The notes beneath the pieces were generated by a model, which ran no database searches, was not told where the DNA came from, and saw nothing but the letters and a program-made list of their open reading frames with translations. From Daucus carota subsp. sativus (taxonomy: Eukaryota; Streptophyta; Magnoliopsida; Apiales; Apiaceae), in the NCBI RefSeq assembly GCF_001625215.2, contig NC_030383.2, positions 7,886,779-7,950,778 on the forward strand: a stretch of DNA of 64,000 nt, in the 5' to 3' direction. The position numbers and the translations under genes were made by a program. Positions 21,294 to 33,220 of this stretch are shown one piece after another. How positions within the stretch are numbered: the first letter of the stretch is position 1; each line of letters begins with the position of its first letter.

Positions 21294-22718
21294 ATGGCTC
21301 CAACAACTATTACTGCATTGGCCAAGGAAAAAACACTTAACTCTGATTTTGTCCGGGATGAGGATGAGCGTCCCAAAGTTGCCTACAATCAATTCAGCAC
21401 TGAAATTCCCATTATTTCATTAGCTGGTATCGATGATGATTCGAATGGCAGGAGACCTGAGGTGTGTCGTAAAATTGTTGAGGCCTTTGAAGACTGGGGG
21501 ATTTTCCAGGTAGTTGATCACGGTATTGACAGCGGTTTGATTGCGGAAATGTCTCGTCTGTCTCGTGAATTTTTTGCTTTGCCTGCTGAGGAGAAACTTC
21601 GGTATGATACTACTGGTGGAAAGAGAGGCGGTTTCACCATCTCCACTCATCTTCAGGTATATTCACCTTTTTTCACTTATATCATTTGTCTTAAGTGTTG
21701 TCAATTCACTCAGGGACGGAGCCACAATGGGGGCAGTAGGGGTACTTGCTCTCGTAAATTTTATAAAACGTCCAGCATCCGTTATTTTATAATTGAATAA
21801 GATGATTAATGTATGGTGCAATATACAGGGTGACGATGTGAAGGATTGGCGTGAGTTTGTTGTTTATTTTTCGTACCCAGTCGATGCTCGGGACTACTCG
21901 AGATGGCCTGATAAGCCAGAGGGATGGAGGTCTGTTACGGAGGTTTATAGTGAGAAGTTGATGGCGCTCGGTGCCAAGTTACTGGAAGTGCTATCAGAGG
22001 CCATGGGGCTTGAAAAAGAGGCTCTTACAGAGGCTTGTGTGAACATGGAACAGAAAGTGTTGATTAATTACTATCCTACATGTCCCCAACCGGACTTGAC
22101 ACTTGGAGTCAGAAGGCACACGGATCCGGGTACGATTACCATTTTGCTTCAGGACATGGTTGGGGGGTTACAGGCTACCAGGGATGGCGGCAAAACTTGG
22201 ATTACTGTTCAGCCTGTCGAGGGAGCTTTTGTCGTCAATTTGGGTGATCATGGTCATGTAAGTTCACTCTCCTTTCTCATTATGACCAATCAAATGTGCG
22301 TGCACACACAAATGTATCAGGCTTCAAATTTGCACCTTTAGAGTAATCTTGGTAACAGCTTTATTTTTATGTCATCGTTTAAAATGAGCATGAATTAAAT
22401 TGGGAATTGAGCTAGCAAGTTTGTGGTTATGTGTAGTATTTGAGCAATGGAAGGTTCAAGAATGCCGATCACCAAGCAGTAGTGAATTCAACCTCTAGCA
22501 GATTGTCCATCGCAACTTTCCAGAACCCGGCTCAGAATGCTATAGTGTATCCATTAAAGATCAGGGAGGGCGAGAAGCCAATTCTTGAGGAGGCCATGAC
22601 ATACGCTGAGATGTACAAGAAAAACATGACTAAACATATTGAGGTAGCTACCCAGAAGAAATTGGCCAAGGAGAAAAGATTGCAGAACGAGAAGGCCAAG
22701 CTGGAGACGAAATTTTAG
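21294..22718 (+). CDS. FNSI: Flavone synthase I (FNS I), copy 3
   Basis: Exons 21294-21656, 21829-22257 and 22437-22718 give 357 residues. FNS I is a soluble 2OG-Fe(II) dioxygenase that converts flavanones to flavones (apigenin, luteolin) in the cytosol; in Apiaceae it arose from F3H by tandem duplication. All eight residues reported to separate parsley FNS I from F3H are of the FNS I type: T106, T115, I116, F131, E195, I200, V215 and R216. The iron ligands (HTD, and His in ADHQAVV) and the 2OG Arg-x-Ser in SRLSI are present. From memory, its N-terminus ([16 protein letters not shown]) and C-terminus follow parsley FNS I more closely than do copies 1 and 2. H119 differs from the Val I recall in parsley FNS I. 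Of the three copies it is the best candidate for the true flavone synthase. Confidence 0.92.
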
Positions 22719-24061
22719 CTTAGGCTTTGTCCATTATTATATCTATGTTATGTTTTTCGGGTTTGTGTAATCTGCAATAATAGTGAATAAGGCCATTGTT
22801 ATACAATGTCTAAATGCTGCGTACTGTGATCAGAGTACTGTGTTAAGAAATTCATACAATCTCGTTCCTAATCCTAAACTTTCGTGTGTTTGTAGTTATG
22901 TTAAGAGCAAGTATAAAGAATATGATTGGAGTTATTACGATATTCAATGTATTAACTTACGAGGCGTCCCATATTATATTATTTTTTAATGAAAAATTTA
23001 AGAGCACCATGGGAGATTCTCTTATACTTCTAACAAACTCCACCCTTTAAAATATAAAGAATTAGTTTTTCCAAGAAGGTAAACAATATTATTTTAATGT
23101 TTTTAATTACGTATTTTAATTTTTTATATAAAAATTTAACATATATTTTATCAAAAAACATATATATTTATATTCAAAAATATAATATGCAAAAGAACAT
23201 TTGTTTACACCTAAAAATACACACAAAAGTCAAAATAACTATTATTTTTGAATATAGAGAGTAGTGACTAGAAAAATTTCGTTGCCTTTATATTTAAACG
23301 AGTAGATAGTAGTATAATCTTTATTTAAGTTGACGTTATTTTTCAAACTTGCTGGCAGGCGGCGCAATGAATCTGTATTATTTGAGGCTAAATTTATCAT
23401 ATATCCATGAATCGCTTTGCCTTCTTTACATTTTCTTATGAATTAAAATTATTACTATATATTTTTCTTTATAAAGAATTAGAATAACATGTAAACTATC
23501 GAAAAAACACATATCAAAGTTAAAAGACTCATAAAAGAGACAAACGAGTTAGTTAAAATTTTAAATAGATTTTCGGTAAAGCTATCATCCGAAAGTGCTC
23601 TGAAATAAATCTTTGCGGTAGGAAAAACACCGATTTAATGGTAAACGGATCCGGATCCGTGAATGGAGTAAAGATAAAACTTCTGAAACTGAGCATGACA
23701 ATATGACATTATCAAACACGGACGCACCTAACAATTCAGCCCCCCATTATGACTGACCTTTTCCTTTATTTAATCCTTTTTTCTTTTTCTTTACCAAAGA
23801 AAATAACAAATCTGTCAAAGAAAATACAACTAGTAATCCAGTATTGTAAGAAAGCGAAGACAAAAAACAGTTGGGTCAGCGTTGAAGACTTTTGCTAAAA
23901 TTCACGAGATTCGGGATCATAATGATGCCCTCTATTAACGCGTTACGCATTACTATTACACAAACACACAGTGTCCGATTCTTGGATCTACTCATCATCA
24001 ACCAAACCAAACATCCTATGTATTGGACTCCGAGCTGTTAGTTGAGACAAGTACATAAAAC
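22719..24061. other. Intergenic region, no gene seen
   Basis: AT-rich spacer holding the 3' end of the FNS I gene and the presumed promoter and 5' UTR of the PSI-like gene. The only local feature noted is a short palindrome, GGATCCGGATCC, near 23647. Confidence 0.6.
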
Positions 24062-27000
24062 ATGGGAGGGTTATGCACAGGGGGTACTATCAAACATCAT
24101 CGTCAAAGTCAAGGCAAAGCTGATCATGATTATTCTTCGGACAACAATTCGAAGAATATTGATAAGAAGACCAGCGATGGGCTGGAGGAAGAGGAGAGTT
24201 ATGATGGTGGAATGAATGGGTCAGCTGGTTTTGAATTTTATGAGAAGAAGAGGACTCCTCATATTTTCGATTCCGGCGAGCTTAATTTTAATATTTCTAA
24301 TCAGTTCTTGAATCGCCGATCAGCTGCTGCTCGGACTCCACCTGCCACTAAGGTACGCTACTCTCGGTTGTTTAGGCTTCTATGAAGTATAGTTTTTTTG
24401 GAATATAATTTCTTAACATTTTAAAAAAAAATTATTATGACATTAAGCCTCAGAATACGTACCATAAAATAACATAAAGAACTTGTTGGGATGGGACAGA
24501 GGGAGAGGGAGTATATTTGAAGACGCACGGGTCGCGTTTCAGTGCAAACTATGTTAAACCAGCAGAATTTATATGTATGATTCAATGGATAAATAAGGAC
24601 ATCATTTAATTTGAGTATACAAAAGTACTCTAGTTTAAAATCAAAAATATAAGATTCACTATAATACCAAGAGATTTCATTAAATATATGTATGAAATAA
24701 AATGTATAAAAAGTAGTACATGTAGTTTGTAAATAAAATTGTTTGTGCTAGAACGCTAGCCTTATTCTTGTTTCTTTGCTCCCTGTGGCAGAAAATAAGA
24801 TTGTTCCCGTGATCATAACACTGCATTTTCTTTCTTTTTTAGTTCAAGCTCTAATTCGTTTGTACACGGAATTGGTGCATCAATGTAAGGGGTAATTTTT
24901 TGGCTATATGGTAACTTAATTATGGTACCAACTCGCAGTTTCTAGGTCTGAACTAAAAAATGCTTATACATATACAAGTGAACAAGAGAATAAACTTCAA
25001 CTGTAGTATCTGCGAAAAACTTGAAGGAAAACTGTCGAGGCATAGGGAAGTGTAAACTTTAACTTGACGAGTAACATGCCACGGAGAGGTGATAAATTCC
25101 TCGATCGAATGACTGATAGGTAACTGAAATTGGCAGCAACTTGCAGTTTCATCACTTAATGGAAAAAGTTTCTGTCAACAAATCTTACCAACCTGGCCTG
25201 AATTGCCTGGTTTTCTTATGAGTCCATCTGCATTTCTATCTATAATGGTTAACTGGTGCATATCTCTTTAAAGGTTGAAATTTGGTTTTATTCAGTGGTA
25301 CATTTGCAGTTTCACATGATTTTAAAATATATGCATATTTCATAGGTTGAAGTTGTGGCAATTGAATTGTAAGCTAGGTGGAAGTACATTCTAATTGACC
25401 ATTATATGTGAAAAAATACTTTTATATTAACATTTAATTCCAGTTCACATATGTTGTTGCAAGAGTTCATAAAAGGTTTTTCCCAATTTACTGAACTGAT
25501 TCCTAGTTAGTCCAAAGTCCAGTAACCAAAGAACCATTTGACCTGATTCGTGTTAGTGACGTTGAAAGTGTTGACATTGTTTATTGCTTATAGGATGAAT
25601 TCTATGATTTTATAGATATATAGCAGGTGTATTTTGTTAAATAGTTGTGATAATTTCAGAAATAATTTGAAATCTAGTTGTATATTATGTAATACATGAT
25701 GAATAGATTGTTATTACAGAATACATGAATTAATATATAATTATGCATGTTTGGTATACAAAAATTAGGTAATGCAGAATTAGAGGAGATGTATAAATGT
25801 AATTAAACAGGTTTCAATATAATTAATATTTTGTAAACACGTTTGGTCAGAAACAACCATACCTGATATATATGTGAACAGGTATACGTTCGCACATTAC
25901 ATTTAAAAGGGCAACTACGGCAACATTTTGGTCTTTGTTAGTTTACTATGGATATATTATGCTAGTCTGCTCTCTGCTGCCATACTAAATATTGAAAGAA
26001 ATTTTTCTTGCATTTTAGGGGCCTCATATGAACTCATTTTTTGGTAAAGCTGGCATTGCTGGCCTAGAAAGGGCAGTAGATGTCCTGGACACGTTAGGAA
26101 GTAGCATGACAAACATGCACGCCGGAAGTGGATTTGCATATAATCTGGCTTCAAGGGGAAACAAAGTATCTATTCTTGCATTTGAAGTTGCTAATACCAT
26201 TGCCAAAGGTTCCAATTTGTTACAATCTATATCTGAAGAAAATATTCAAATACTTAAAGATGAGATTCTGCAATCAGATGGGGTACTGCGATTAGTTTCT
26301 ACAGATATGACAGAGCTGCTTAAAATTGCGGCTATCGACCAAAGGTTGGCCATAACTGGAAAACTTATTCTAATAGGCTTGTTTCTTCCTTCATTTCACT
26401 TACCAAAATAATTTCATTCAGAGAATTTATCATACTAATTGTTTATATGTAGGGAGGAATTAAATATATTTTCTCGAGAAGTAATCAGGTTTGGAGACCT
26501 CTGCAGGGATCCACAATGGCACAATCTGGATCGTTACTTTTTAAAGTAAGTTTTGTTCAAGGAATATGACAAAAAAAAAAAAAAAAAATTGTTCAAGGAA
26601 ATGTATTCAAATGATATATAATTCTTCAATTGAAATGTAATGTGATGATTATAATTGGATGTAACATGTCAGGTTTGATTCAGACCCTGCAGCTGGAAAA
26701 CTGCTTAGAGAACAGGCAGAGATGACAATGCAAGAACTCCTTAGTCTGGCTCAGTACACATCTGTAAGTTGTAATATCCCCTTCTATCTTGTTCCTAATT
26801 ATAAGCATTCAAAGGGATATATTCTTCATCTTACAGAGAGACTGTGTATCCTTTTCTGATAAAACAATATTCCCTCAAACAACATTGTGCATTGGTAACT
26901 GATCTTGAAGAATTTGTCCACCACGAAGTCTGGAAATCTTATATTATTATGTGATTAACATTACAATACATAGTGCTAGGATTTGGTGGTTCTGGACTTC

Positions 27001-29640
27001 TACATGATTTTGGAGATATCTTAGATGGGGTTAGAGTTTGCAATTTATACACTGCTTTGTGTGGCTAGTTTGTAAAGTAATTGTTAGACAGTTTGTATTT
27101 TTACTCATTGTAGTATATTTTGTGTTTTTGTTGGAGATAGTTTTGCTTTGCTTAGTGAACAATACTTACACACCCATATTTGCATACTCCAAATGAACCT
27201 TTTACTTCATCTAAAGGGAGTGAGGGCTATAACACAAGAGCAAGAGCGCTTTGGCACCTATAAATTGTTTTTTCCTGTTGTTTACTGTTTTCCTTGGTGG
27301 GTGGGTGGGGGGTTGTCCTAAGGTGGACTGGCTGAGACCACCTATAGTTACTGTGTCTTGTAAATGTGTATTTTGCAGGAATTATATCATGAAATGCATG
27401 CTTTGGATAGGTTTGAGCAAGATTACCAAACGAAGGTTGAAGAAGTGGAGTCTTTACATCTTCCTCGTAAAGGTTTGACATTGTGGATCTCTTTTTTTTT
27501 TCCTTATTCTGTGCTAAAATAATTGAACACGGATTTAGTTCAGAATAACAATTCAATCCAGGTCCAAGTTCTTTTTACTTTTACTACTATATCTGCATTA
27601 TGTATCATTGTGTGCTCGCAGCAGTAAATCGTTTCTGTTCTGTACAGGAGAGGGTCTCTTACTATTACATTCTGAGCTAAAGCATCAGAGGAAACTTGTA
27701 AAGAGTTTGAAAAAGAAATCACTTTGGTCTAAAAGTTTGGTGGAGGTAATGTTCTGGTATAGGAATACTTGAGACTTTGAGCCCAAACAAGTGAACTTTT
27801 GTTGAACAATAATTCAATTGTTCTTTTGTACTCCAACAATGTGGATTTGATTCATACTAGTTTTGGTAGTTTTATGTCAGTGGGGCACACAAATTGACTT
27901 CCATTCCTCACATGTTTGGTTAAAAACATCAAGATCTTGAACCAATTTTTCACTTCCATCTGAAAGAAAGTCGCATCTCTTACTATATATATTTTGTATT
28001 CAACCTTTTTATACTACCACTTTTTTTAATACAGGTAGTGGAGAAGCTTGTTGATGTAGTCACCTACATACATCAACACATCTCGGAAGTGTTTGGAAAT
28101 GATGGTACGAGTACTATGCTTGATATACAGATAGTTTTGAATTTTCAGCAGTATTTGTATGTCTATACTGTGAACTTTGATTTACATCAGTTATTGAACG
28201 CAGAAACTTTTCATTCATGAATCATGTAGCTTTGTGGTATATCAGATATCTTATCAATAGCTCATACCTTCACTTTCTGCTGTAATTAGTTTCAGGTGCA
28301 TCATCTACCGAAGAGAAGTCCTCCGGCAAGCCTGATGAAAGACTGGGCATTGCTGGTCTTGCTTTACATTATGCTCATATAGTCACTCAAATTGATAACA
28401 TCGTAAGCGCTAGTCATTCTTCTGTCTAATTGAACTGCTGTTATTTGAATGAAACTCATTGTTGGACTAGGCATCTTCACAATCCTGCCTCTCTTCCTCC
28501 TAATATTAGAATGGACTATACTGTAGGGTGTTTTAATGTCGGTGTATAAATATTTAACTGCTGTTAGTTAACCGAAGATCATTATTGTACTAGGCATCTC
28601 GTCCAACCTCTCTCCCTCCTAATATGAGAGATGGACTGTATAGTGGGTTACCAGTTAATGTGAAGAAAAGACTGCGGTCGCGTTTGCAGTCATTGGATGT
28701 TCATGAAGAAGTATGTTTCCTTGGCAAATTTCATTTGTATCAGTAGTTTATTCAAGGACACACTGTATCACTGTCTCATTTTTCATACTGTCCTCGTTTC
28801 ACAGTTGTCCATTCCTCAAATGAAAACTCAAATTGAAAGGACACTCAAATGGCTTGCTCCTATCGCTGCCGATACGACCAAGTATGTAACTCATTTTCCC
28901 GTCTGCTCATCTGCTGTGGTTCCTCCTCTGACTTCTGAGTCAATTGATCACAATAGTATCAATGAGCACAAATAGTCTTTAATTATTATTCTAAGCTAAA
29001 AACAAATTCTTTTGTGTGAATGTGAATTGGCACAGAGCGCATCAAGGTTTTGGATGGGTTGGAGAGTGGGCAAATACTGGGTCAGTGGACATATGCTTCT
29101 CATGTCTTTCCAGTGTATAAATTATTTGATACTCTATGGCCATCATGAGGACTAACAGTGTTTTCCATTTTTGACAGTATCGAATATGGCAAGACAACAA
29201 AGAATAGTGTGATTCGACTCCAGACGCTTTATCATGCTGATAAAGGGAAAATGGATCTCTACATTCTTGAACTCATTATCTGCCTTCATCGCCTGATCAG
29301 CCTCGTAAAACACAAAGACAACGGATCCAAAGCTCAGCCACTTCAATCTCCAGTTGAGAGAGAATTGGTTCCAGATCACGAGATACCGAGTGAAGTACAG
29401 AACACTATTACTCTAGAGGATGGAAATGTAATAGATAACTCGATGAACCGGCAAAAACTGTTTGGCAAGAGCAAAAGCCTAGAATTTGTAATGGGAAGGA
29501 GGAAATCACTCAAAATCCGGGCACCAAGTAGGAGTGCTGGGAGCTCCCCCAGGACCGCAACAGCTCTGGAGCGAAGGCAATCAAAGGCCAGCATTTTGGA
29601 TGTATTGGACGGAATAGAACAGCATAGTGAGCTTTCATGA
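24062..29640 (+). CDS. PSI: PSK SIMULATOR (PSI2/PSI3-like) protein, DUF3475-DUF668
   Basis: Twelve exons: 24062-24352, 26019-26344, 26453-26545, 26673-26763, 27379-27472, 27648-27745, 28035-28104, 28296-28402, 28594-28710, 28805-28881, 29036-29080 and 29178-29640, giving 623 residues. PSI proteins are plant-specific factors linked to phytosulfokine-dependent growth. The N-terminus MGGLC fits N-myristoylation and membrane attachment. DUF3475 lies near residues 145-200 ([14 protein letters not shown]) and DUF668 near 370-455 ([14 protein letters not shown]). The C-terminal SKSLEF and DVLDGIE stretches resemble PSI2/PSI3 more than PSI1. All introns are GT-AG. Intron 1 is long (1.67 kb). Intron 8 holds a decayed tandem copy of the start of exon 9. 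Confidence 0.9.
28433..28555 (+). pseudogene. Decayed tandem copy of PSI-like exon 9 start
   Basis: About 123 bp in intron 8 repeats the next 123 bp, which hold the intron end, acceptor and start of exon 9. Both copies run from AACTGCTGTTA through an ACTAGGCATCT acceptor region to a CCTCCTAATAT stretch and a TGGACT stretch. The first copy keeps an AG acceptor but its frame is closed by a stop ten codons in, so it is not expected to serve as an exon. Confidence 0.7.
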
Positions 29641-29961
29641 ATCTAGTAGGAATCATTTGCCACTTTCCAGGATTATTTTGTTTACTAAGCAAGATGTTTT
29701 GATCAGTAGAACAGCTTTTATGATTTGAATCAGTGGAGCACAACCTCAGTAACATGTACATATGTATAGTTTGGTTTTCCTCCTCCCTCTCTCCCTGTCT
29801 AATTCATATCTATAGACTTTTATCACTTTAAAGGATGTTTTGCTCAATTTTATGCATTCCAACTATTAGGTTGAGGAAAGGAGTAAATGTTAATTTTGTA
29901 TGAGCACATTTTGTTTTTGCTGATAATTATGAAAAGAATGAAAAATTGTGAAAAGAAGAAC

Positions 29962-30093
29962 AGGAATCAGATGGGTACAAGTGAGAGTGCCCCATTGTCG
30001 TAACCAGGCTTGGGGCGAACACTCGTCTCGCATATTGAAGTGCGAGTTGTGACCACTCATCATATTCCGTTAGCTGCCTGAAGGATCATGATT
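29962..30093 (-). ncRNA. SNORD13: U13-like (SNORD13) box C/D RNA gene, copy 1
   Basis: About 132 nt on the minus strand. Box C ATGATGA is at 30057-30063 and box D CTGA at 29967-29970. The flanking GGAA/TTCC can form the closing stem, with AAC/GTT extending it past a bulge. The 5' segment ATGATCCTTC is complementary to the 3' end of 18S rRNA (GAAGGATCAT), and the later GTTACGAC to the helix 45 region (GTCGTAAC). The order GATCCTT, box C, TTACGAC, GGGCAC, TACCC, CTGA matches vertebrate U13 as I recall it. U13 family RNAs direct 18S cytidine acetylation. Ends are inferred from the TATA box and closing stem. Confidence 0.78.
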
Positions 30094-30114
30094 GTTCAAG
30101 GCGCTTAGTACGCT

Positions 30115-30164
30115 TATTTATAACCAGGAGCACCAGTTTGTTTGTCGCAGCTTCGATGTGGGAC
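30115..30164 (-). promoter_or_regulatory. snRNA-type promoter (USE + TATA) of U13 copy 1
   Basis: On the minus strand the plant upstream sequence element GTCCCACATCG (30154-30164) is followed after 31 bases by TATAAATA (30115-30122), and the inferred RNA start lies 21 bases further on. In plant snRNA genes a USE-TATA gap near 33 bp goes with RNA polymerase II, a gap near 24 bp with polymerase III, so polymerase II is the better fit. Confidence 0.78.
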
Positions 30165-30708
30165 AGAGTGACAGAGTACCGAGCAGAGTTTCTTGTTTTA
30201 TTTGTTTACTATAGTCTATAGGATGTATAAAATTTTGTTCCTTCGCCATTTGTTCTTAGAATGTTTAACTTTTGGAACCGTCCTTCGTGAGGATTTATAC
30301 AGGCTTAGAGTCGAGATATATGGGTGAGAATAAAAGATTTAGTGTTAATTTAATAATTATATTTTGAATTAGAATAGAAGATAGAAATTTGGAAAATAAT
30401 TATAAATTTAAAATAAGAACCATATTATATATTTTTTTTTTTTTACAGTTATATACCAAACTCTAATTATCCTGTATCAAACAACCTATACACTACAAAA
30501 TATAATAGGAATCCGATTTAAGTTCCAATTTTGGTACTTGATTTCTTACCGGATAATGACGCTAGAGCGTTTTATTTAATAGGTTTGCCTCTCAAATTTT
30601 TGCCTCTTATCTCGCTAGTGCTCACGAGCTTCATTAATTATCTTCACGCTTTCTTGATCTCATTGATATTTATTTGAATATTGCTAGAGGAATTTTCTGT
30701 TCATGCAG

Positions 30709-32064
30709 ATGGATTCAGATAGTGATCTTAAATTTCATGATGACTCAGTTTCAGATGAAGATATCGTCCTTCACCTTGACTCTGTGTCAGATGATGATAC
30801 GGACTTTCATGATGATTTAGTTTCCAATGATGATGATGGTAACTTTGATGCTCACTATGATGATGACGGTGATGATGATAATGCTAACTTCTATGATAAC
30901 TCAGTTTCGGATGAGGGTCAAGAGAAACAAAGCTACCGGATCTTGAATGCAAGTGATATTCGAAGAATTCAAGAAAAAGATATAGCAAGTGTATGTTCTT
31001 TACTTTCGGTGACTGCACCTTCTGCACGCGTACTTTTGTACCATTACGAGTGGAACTTAGAGTCTTTAATGGAGCAATGGTTTGCTGATGAAGAACGGGT
31101 CAGAAAAGAAGTTGGGTTGGTACAAAAAGGCTTAAACACTTCCATTGGTAGTACTTTTGTAAGGTTTACTTGTGAAATTTGCTTTGATGAGTTTTGTGCT
31201 GGTGATCAGATAATGAACCGTTTCTGTGACCATAAATATTGCAAGACGTGTTTGGTTAGTTACATTAGCACTGCGATTGATGATGGACCGGGATGCTTGT
31301 CGTTGAGGTGTCCGGATCCCTCGTGCAATGCTGCAATTGGGGTGGATGTGGTTAATTTATTAGTTTATCGTCAATATATGAAAAAGTACAATGAATTTTT
31401 TGTTAGGTCTTACGTCGAAGGTAATAGTAATGTCAAATGGTGTCCTGCCCCGGATTGTGATGCTGCTATTCAGTATAATGGTGATGGTGAAAGCGGAAGC
31501 TATGAAGTTGTTTGTGATTGTTCGTGTAAGTTTTGTTGGCGGTGTACAGAGGATGGTCATCGGCCAGTTGACTGTGATACGGTTGCTAGATGGATCAAGA
31601 AAAATAAGTGTGAGGAATCAAATGTGGAATGGATACTTGCTTATACGAAGCCTTGTCCTAAATGCAAACGACCGATCCAGAAGAACGACGGTTGTATGCA
31701 CATGACATGTAATAGTATGTGTAAGCATCAGTTTTGTTGGACATGTCTACACCCCTGGTCAGATTCCCATAATTGCAATGCTTACGAAGCAGAGCTGAAC
31801 GGTGAAACTATAAAAGAGGCCAAGCGGAGAAAGGAGGCCAGAGCATTGGTGGAGAGATATACTCATTATTACGAAAGGTGGGATGCAAATCAAAGGTCAC
31901 GAATGAAAGCACAATCTGATTTAGAGATGATGCAAAGGAAGAATACTCATGTTCTTTGTGAAAGGTTTGCAGTAACCGAGCTCCAGTTTACATGTGTTAT
32001 AGAAGCCTGGCAACAGATAATTGAATGTAGGCGCGCGTTGAAATGGAGCTATGCATACGGGTAG
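30709..32064 (+). CDS. ARI: ARIADNE-type RBR E3 ubiquitin ligase, intronless, C-terminus cut by MITE
   Basis: A single open frame of 451 residues from MDSDSD (an ATG two codons earlier, at 30703, is also in frame) with homology to ARI7/ARI8. In RBR ligases ubiquitin passes from E2 to a RING2 cysteine and then to the substrate. There is an acidic N-terminus with DSVSD repeats, then a UBA-like helix region, RING1 from about residue 155 (CEICFDEF), IBR (CPAPDCD...CWRC) and RING2 from about 315 (CPKCKRPIQKNDGC). The likely catalytic Cys is in DGCMHMTC. The Ariadne domain begins but the frame ends at ...KWSYAYG, where a MITE supplies TAG. Family genes of this type are usually intron-rich, so the intronless frame suggests a retrocopy. 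Loss of part of the autoinhibitory Ariadne domain could change regulation if the protein is made. Confidence 0.85.
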   Translation: MDSDSDLKFHDDSVSDEDIVLHLDSVSDDDTDFHDDLVSNDDDGNFDAHYDDDGDDDNANFYDNSVSDEGQEKQSYRILNASDIRRIQEKDIASVCSLLSVTAPSARVLLYHYEWNLESLMEQWFADEERVRKEVGLVQKGLNTSIGSTFVRFTCEICFDEFCAGDQIMNRFCDHKYCKTCLVSYISTAIDDGPGCLSLRCPDPSCNAAIGVDVVNLLVYRQYMKKYNEFFVRSYVEGNSNVKWCPAPDCDAAIQYNGDGESGSYEVVCDCSCKFCWRCTEDGHRPVDCDTVARWIKKNKCEESNVEWILAYTKPCPKCKRPIQKNDGCMHMTCNSMCKHQFCWTCLHPWSDSHNCNAYEAELNGETIKEAKRRKEARALVERYTHYYERWDANQRSRMKAQSDLEMMQRKNTHVLCERFAVTELQFTCVIEAWQQIIECRRALKWSYAYG

Positions 32065-32250
32065 GGGTGATCAGAAAACCGCCCAAACCGCATAAACCGC
32101 CCGCACCGCACCAAACCGCACCACAAAATGCGGTTTTTAATTTTCGTGGTGCGGTTGTGGTTTGAATTTTTCACAAACCGCGCGGTGCGGTGCGGGTTGC
32201 GGTTTGACATATTAGTAGTGCGGTTCAAACCGCACCGCGATATCATAATA

Positions 32251-32290
<40 letters not shown>

Positions 32291-32798
32291 TGATTTTCGA
32301 ATAAAACTATATTATATACATATATATTATTTATAGTTATGTTACATATATTTGTTAAATCTCTTCAAATAATAGTTAATTATTATTTTATCAATCTCGC
32401 ATTACTATTATACCAAATTTGTATGAAATGATTATATTATTATAATATGCCTCTTTGTAGTTAGTACTCATATTTATTATCATATTTACAATTTTGTTTG
32501 TGTTTTTTAGTAGTTGTTGTAGTTTTGAAATGATAAATATCATATAAATTTATTACAAGAAAAGATTTTTAATTATTATATATTTAAATTTTATTTCGAA
32601 CTTCAACTAAGAGTATTTATTCTTAAGCATACAAACCGCACAAACCGCACAAACCGCACCGCATTTTTGTGGTGCGGTTTACGCGGTTTTTATGCTAGCG
32701 TGGTGCGGTTGCGGTTTGAGTTTTCAACCAAACCGCATGCGCGGTTTGGTTCGCGGTTTTAACGAAAAACCGCACCGCCCGCACCGCGATCACCCCTA
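32062..32798. mobile_element. hAT-type MITE inserted in ARIADNE coding sequence
   Basis: A 737-bp element with a perfect 11-bp terminal inverted repeat, TAGGGGTGATC...GATCACCCCTA, flanked by a perfect 8-bp target duplication, CATACGGG, at 32054-32061 and 32799-32806. The 8-bp duplication and TAGGGGTG end are the marks of the hAT superfamily. The subterminal regions are packed with AACCGCA/TGCGGTT motifs in both orientations, and the AT-rich middle has a (TA)n run near 32252-32287. There is no transposase, so it is nonautonomous. The clean ends indicate a relatively recent insertion. Confidence 0.93.
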
Positions 32799-32806
32799 CA
32801 TACGGG

Positions 32807-33220
32807 TATTTTATCCCGGAGAATGAACGTGCAAAGGCAGCATTATTTGAGTACTTGCAAGGTGAAGCTGAGGCCGGATTAGAGAGGCTTCATCGATGTG
32901 CAGAGAAGGAACTGGCTATGGTTCTGAAGGATGTTAATGCAACTGTAGATGAATTTGAAAATTTTCGGGTGAAGCTGGTGGAACTTACGAAAGTGACTAG
33001 AAATTACTTCGCAAATCTGGTGACAGCACTGGAGAACAATCTAGGTGAAAGTGAAAATAGAGGTGCGCCAGAAGGGAAGAGCAGAAAAATAGTGAAAAAT
33101 AAGACAGAAGGGAAGAGCAGAAAAATAGTGAAAAATAAGAAGAAGCAATTTAGTAAACAAAAGGAGAAAAGGAGCAAAGGAGAAAGGCATAAAAAAGAAA
33201 TAGTCTTCATACGGACCTGA
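32807..33220 (+). pseudogene. Separated 3' part of the ARIADNE gene
   Basis: This continues the ARIADNE coding frame directly after the MITE target duplication, starting YFIPENERAKAALFEYLQGE and giving 137 residues before TGA. It matches the family sequence that follows ...WTYAYG in ARI7/ARI8 (YYLPDDEHAK...EYLQGEAESGLERLHQCAEKEL). The frame is still open to its stop and the tail holds an 11-residue tandem repeat (EGKSRKIVKNK twice). It is cut off from translation by the MITE stop unless the MITE is spliced out or the stop is read through. Confidence 0.85.

Noticed and set aside
29961-30164. Telomerase RNA, U6 or U3 gene
   Set aside because: The USE and TATA raised these options, but there is no telomere-repeat template or U6/U3 sequence, and the USE-TATA gap is too long for the polymerase III type. 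U13 fits the boxes and rRNA complementarity.
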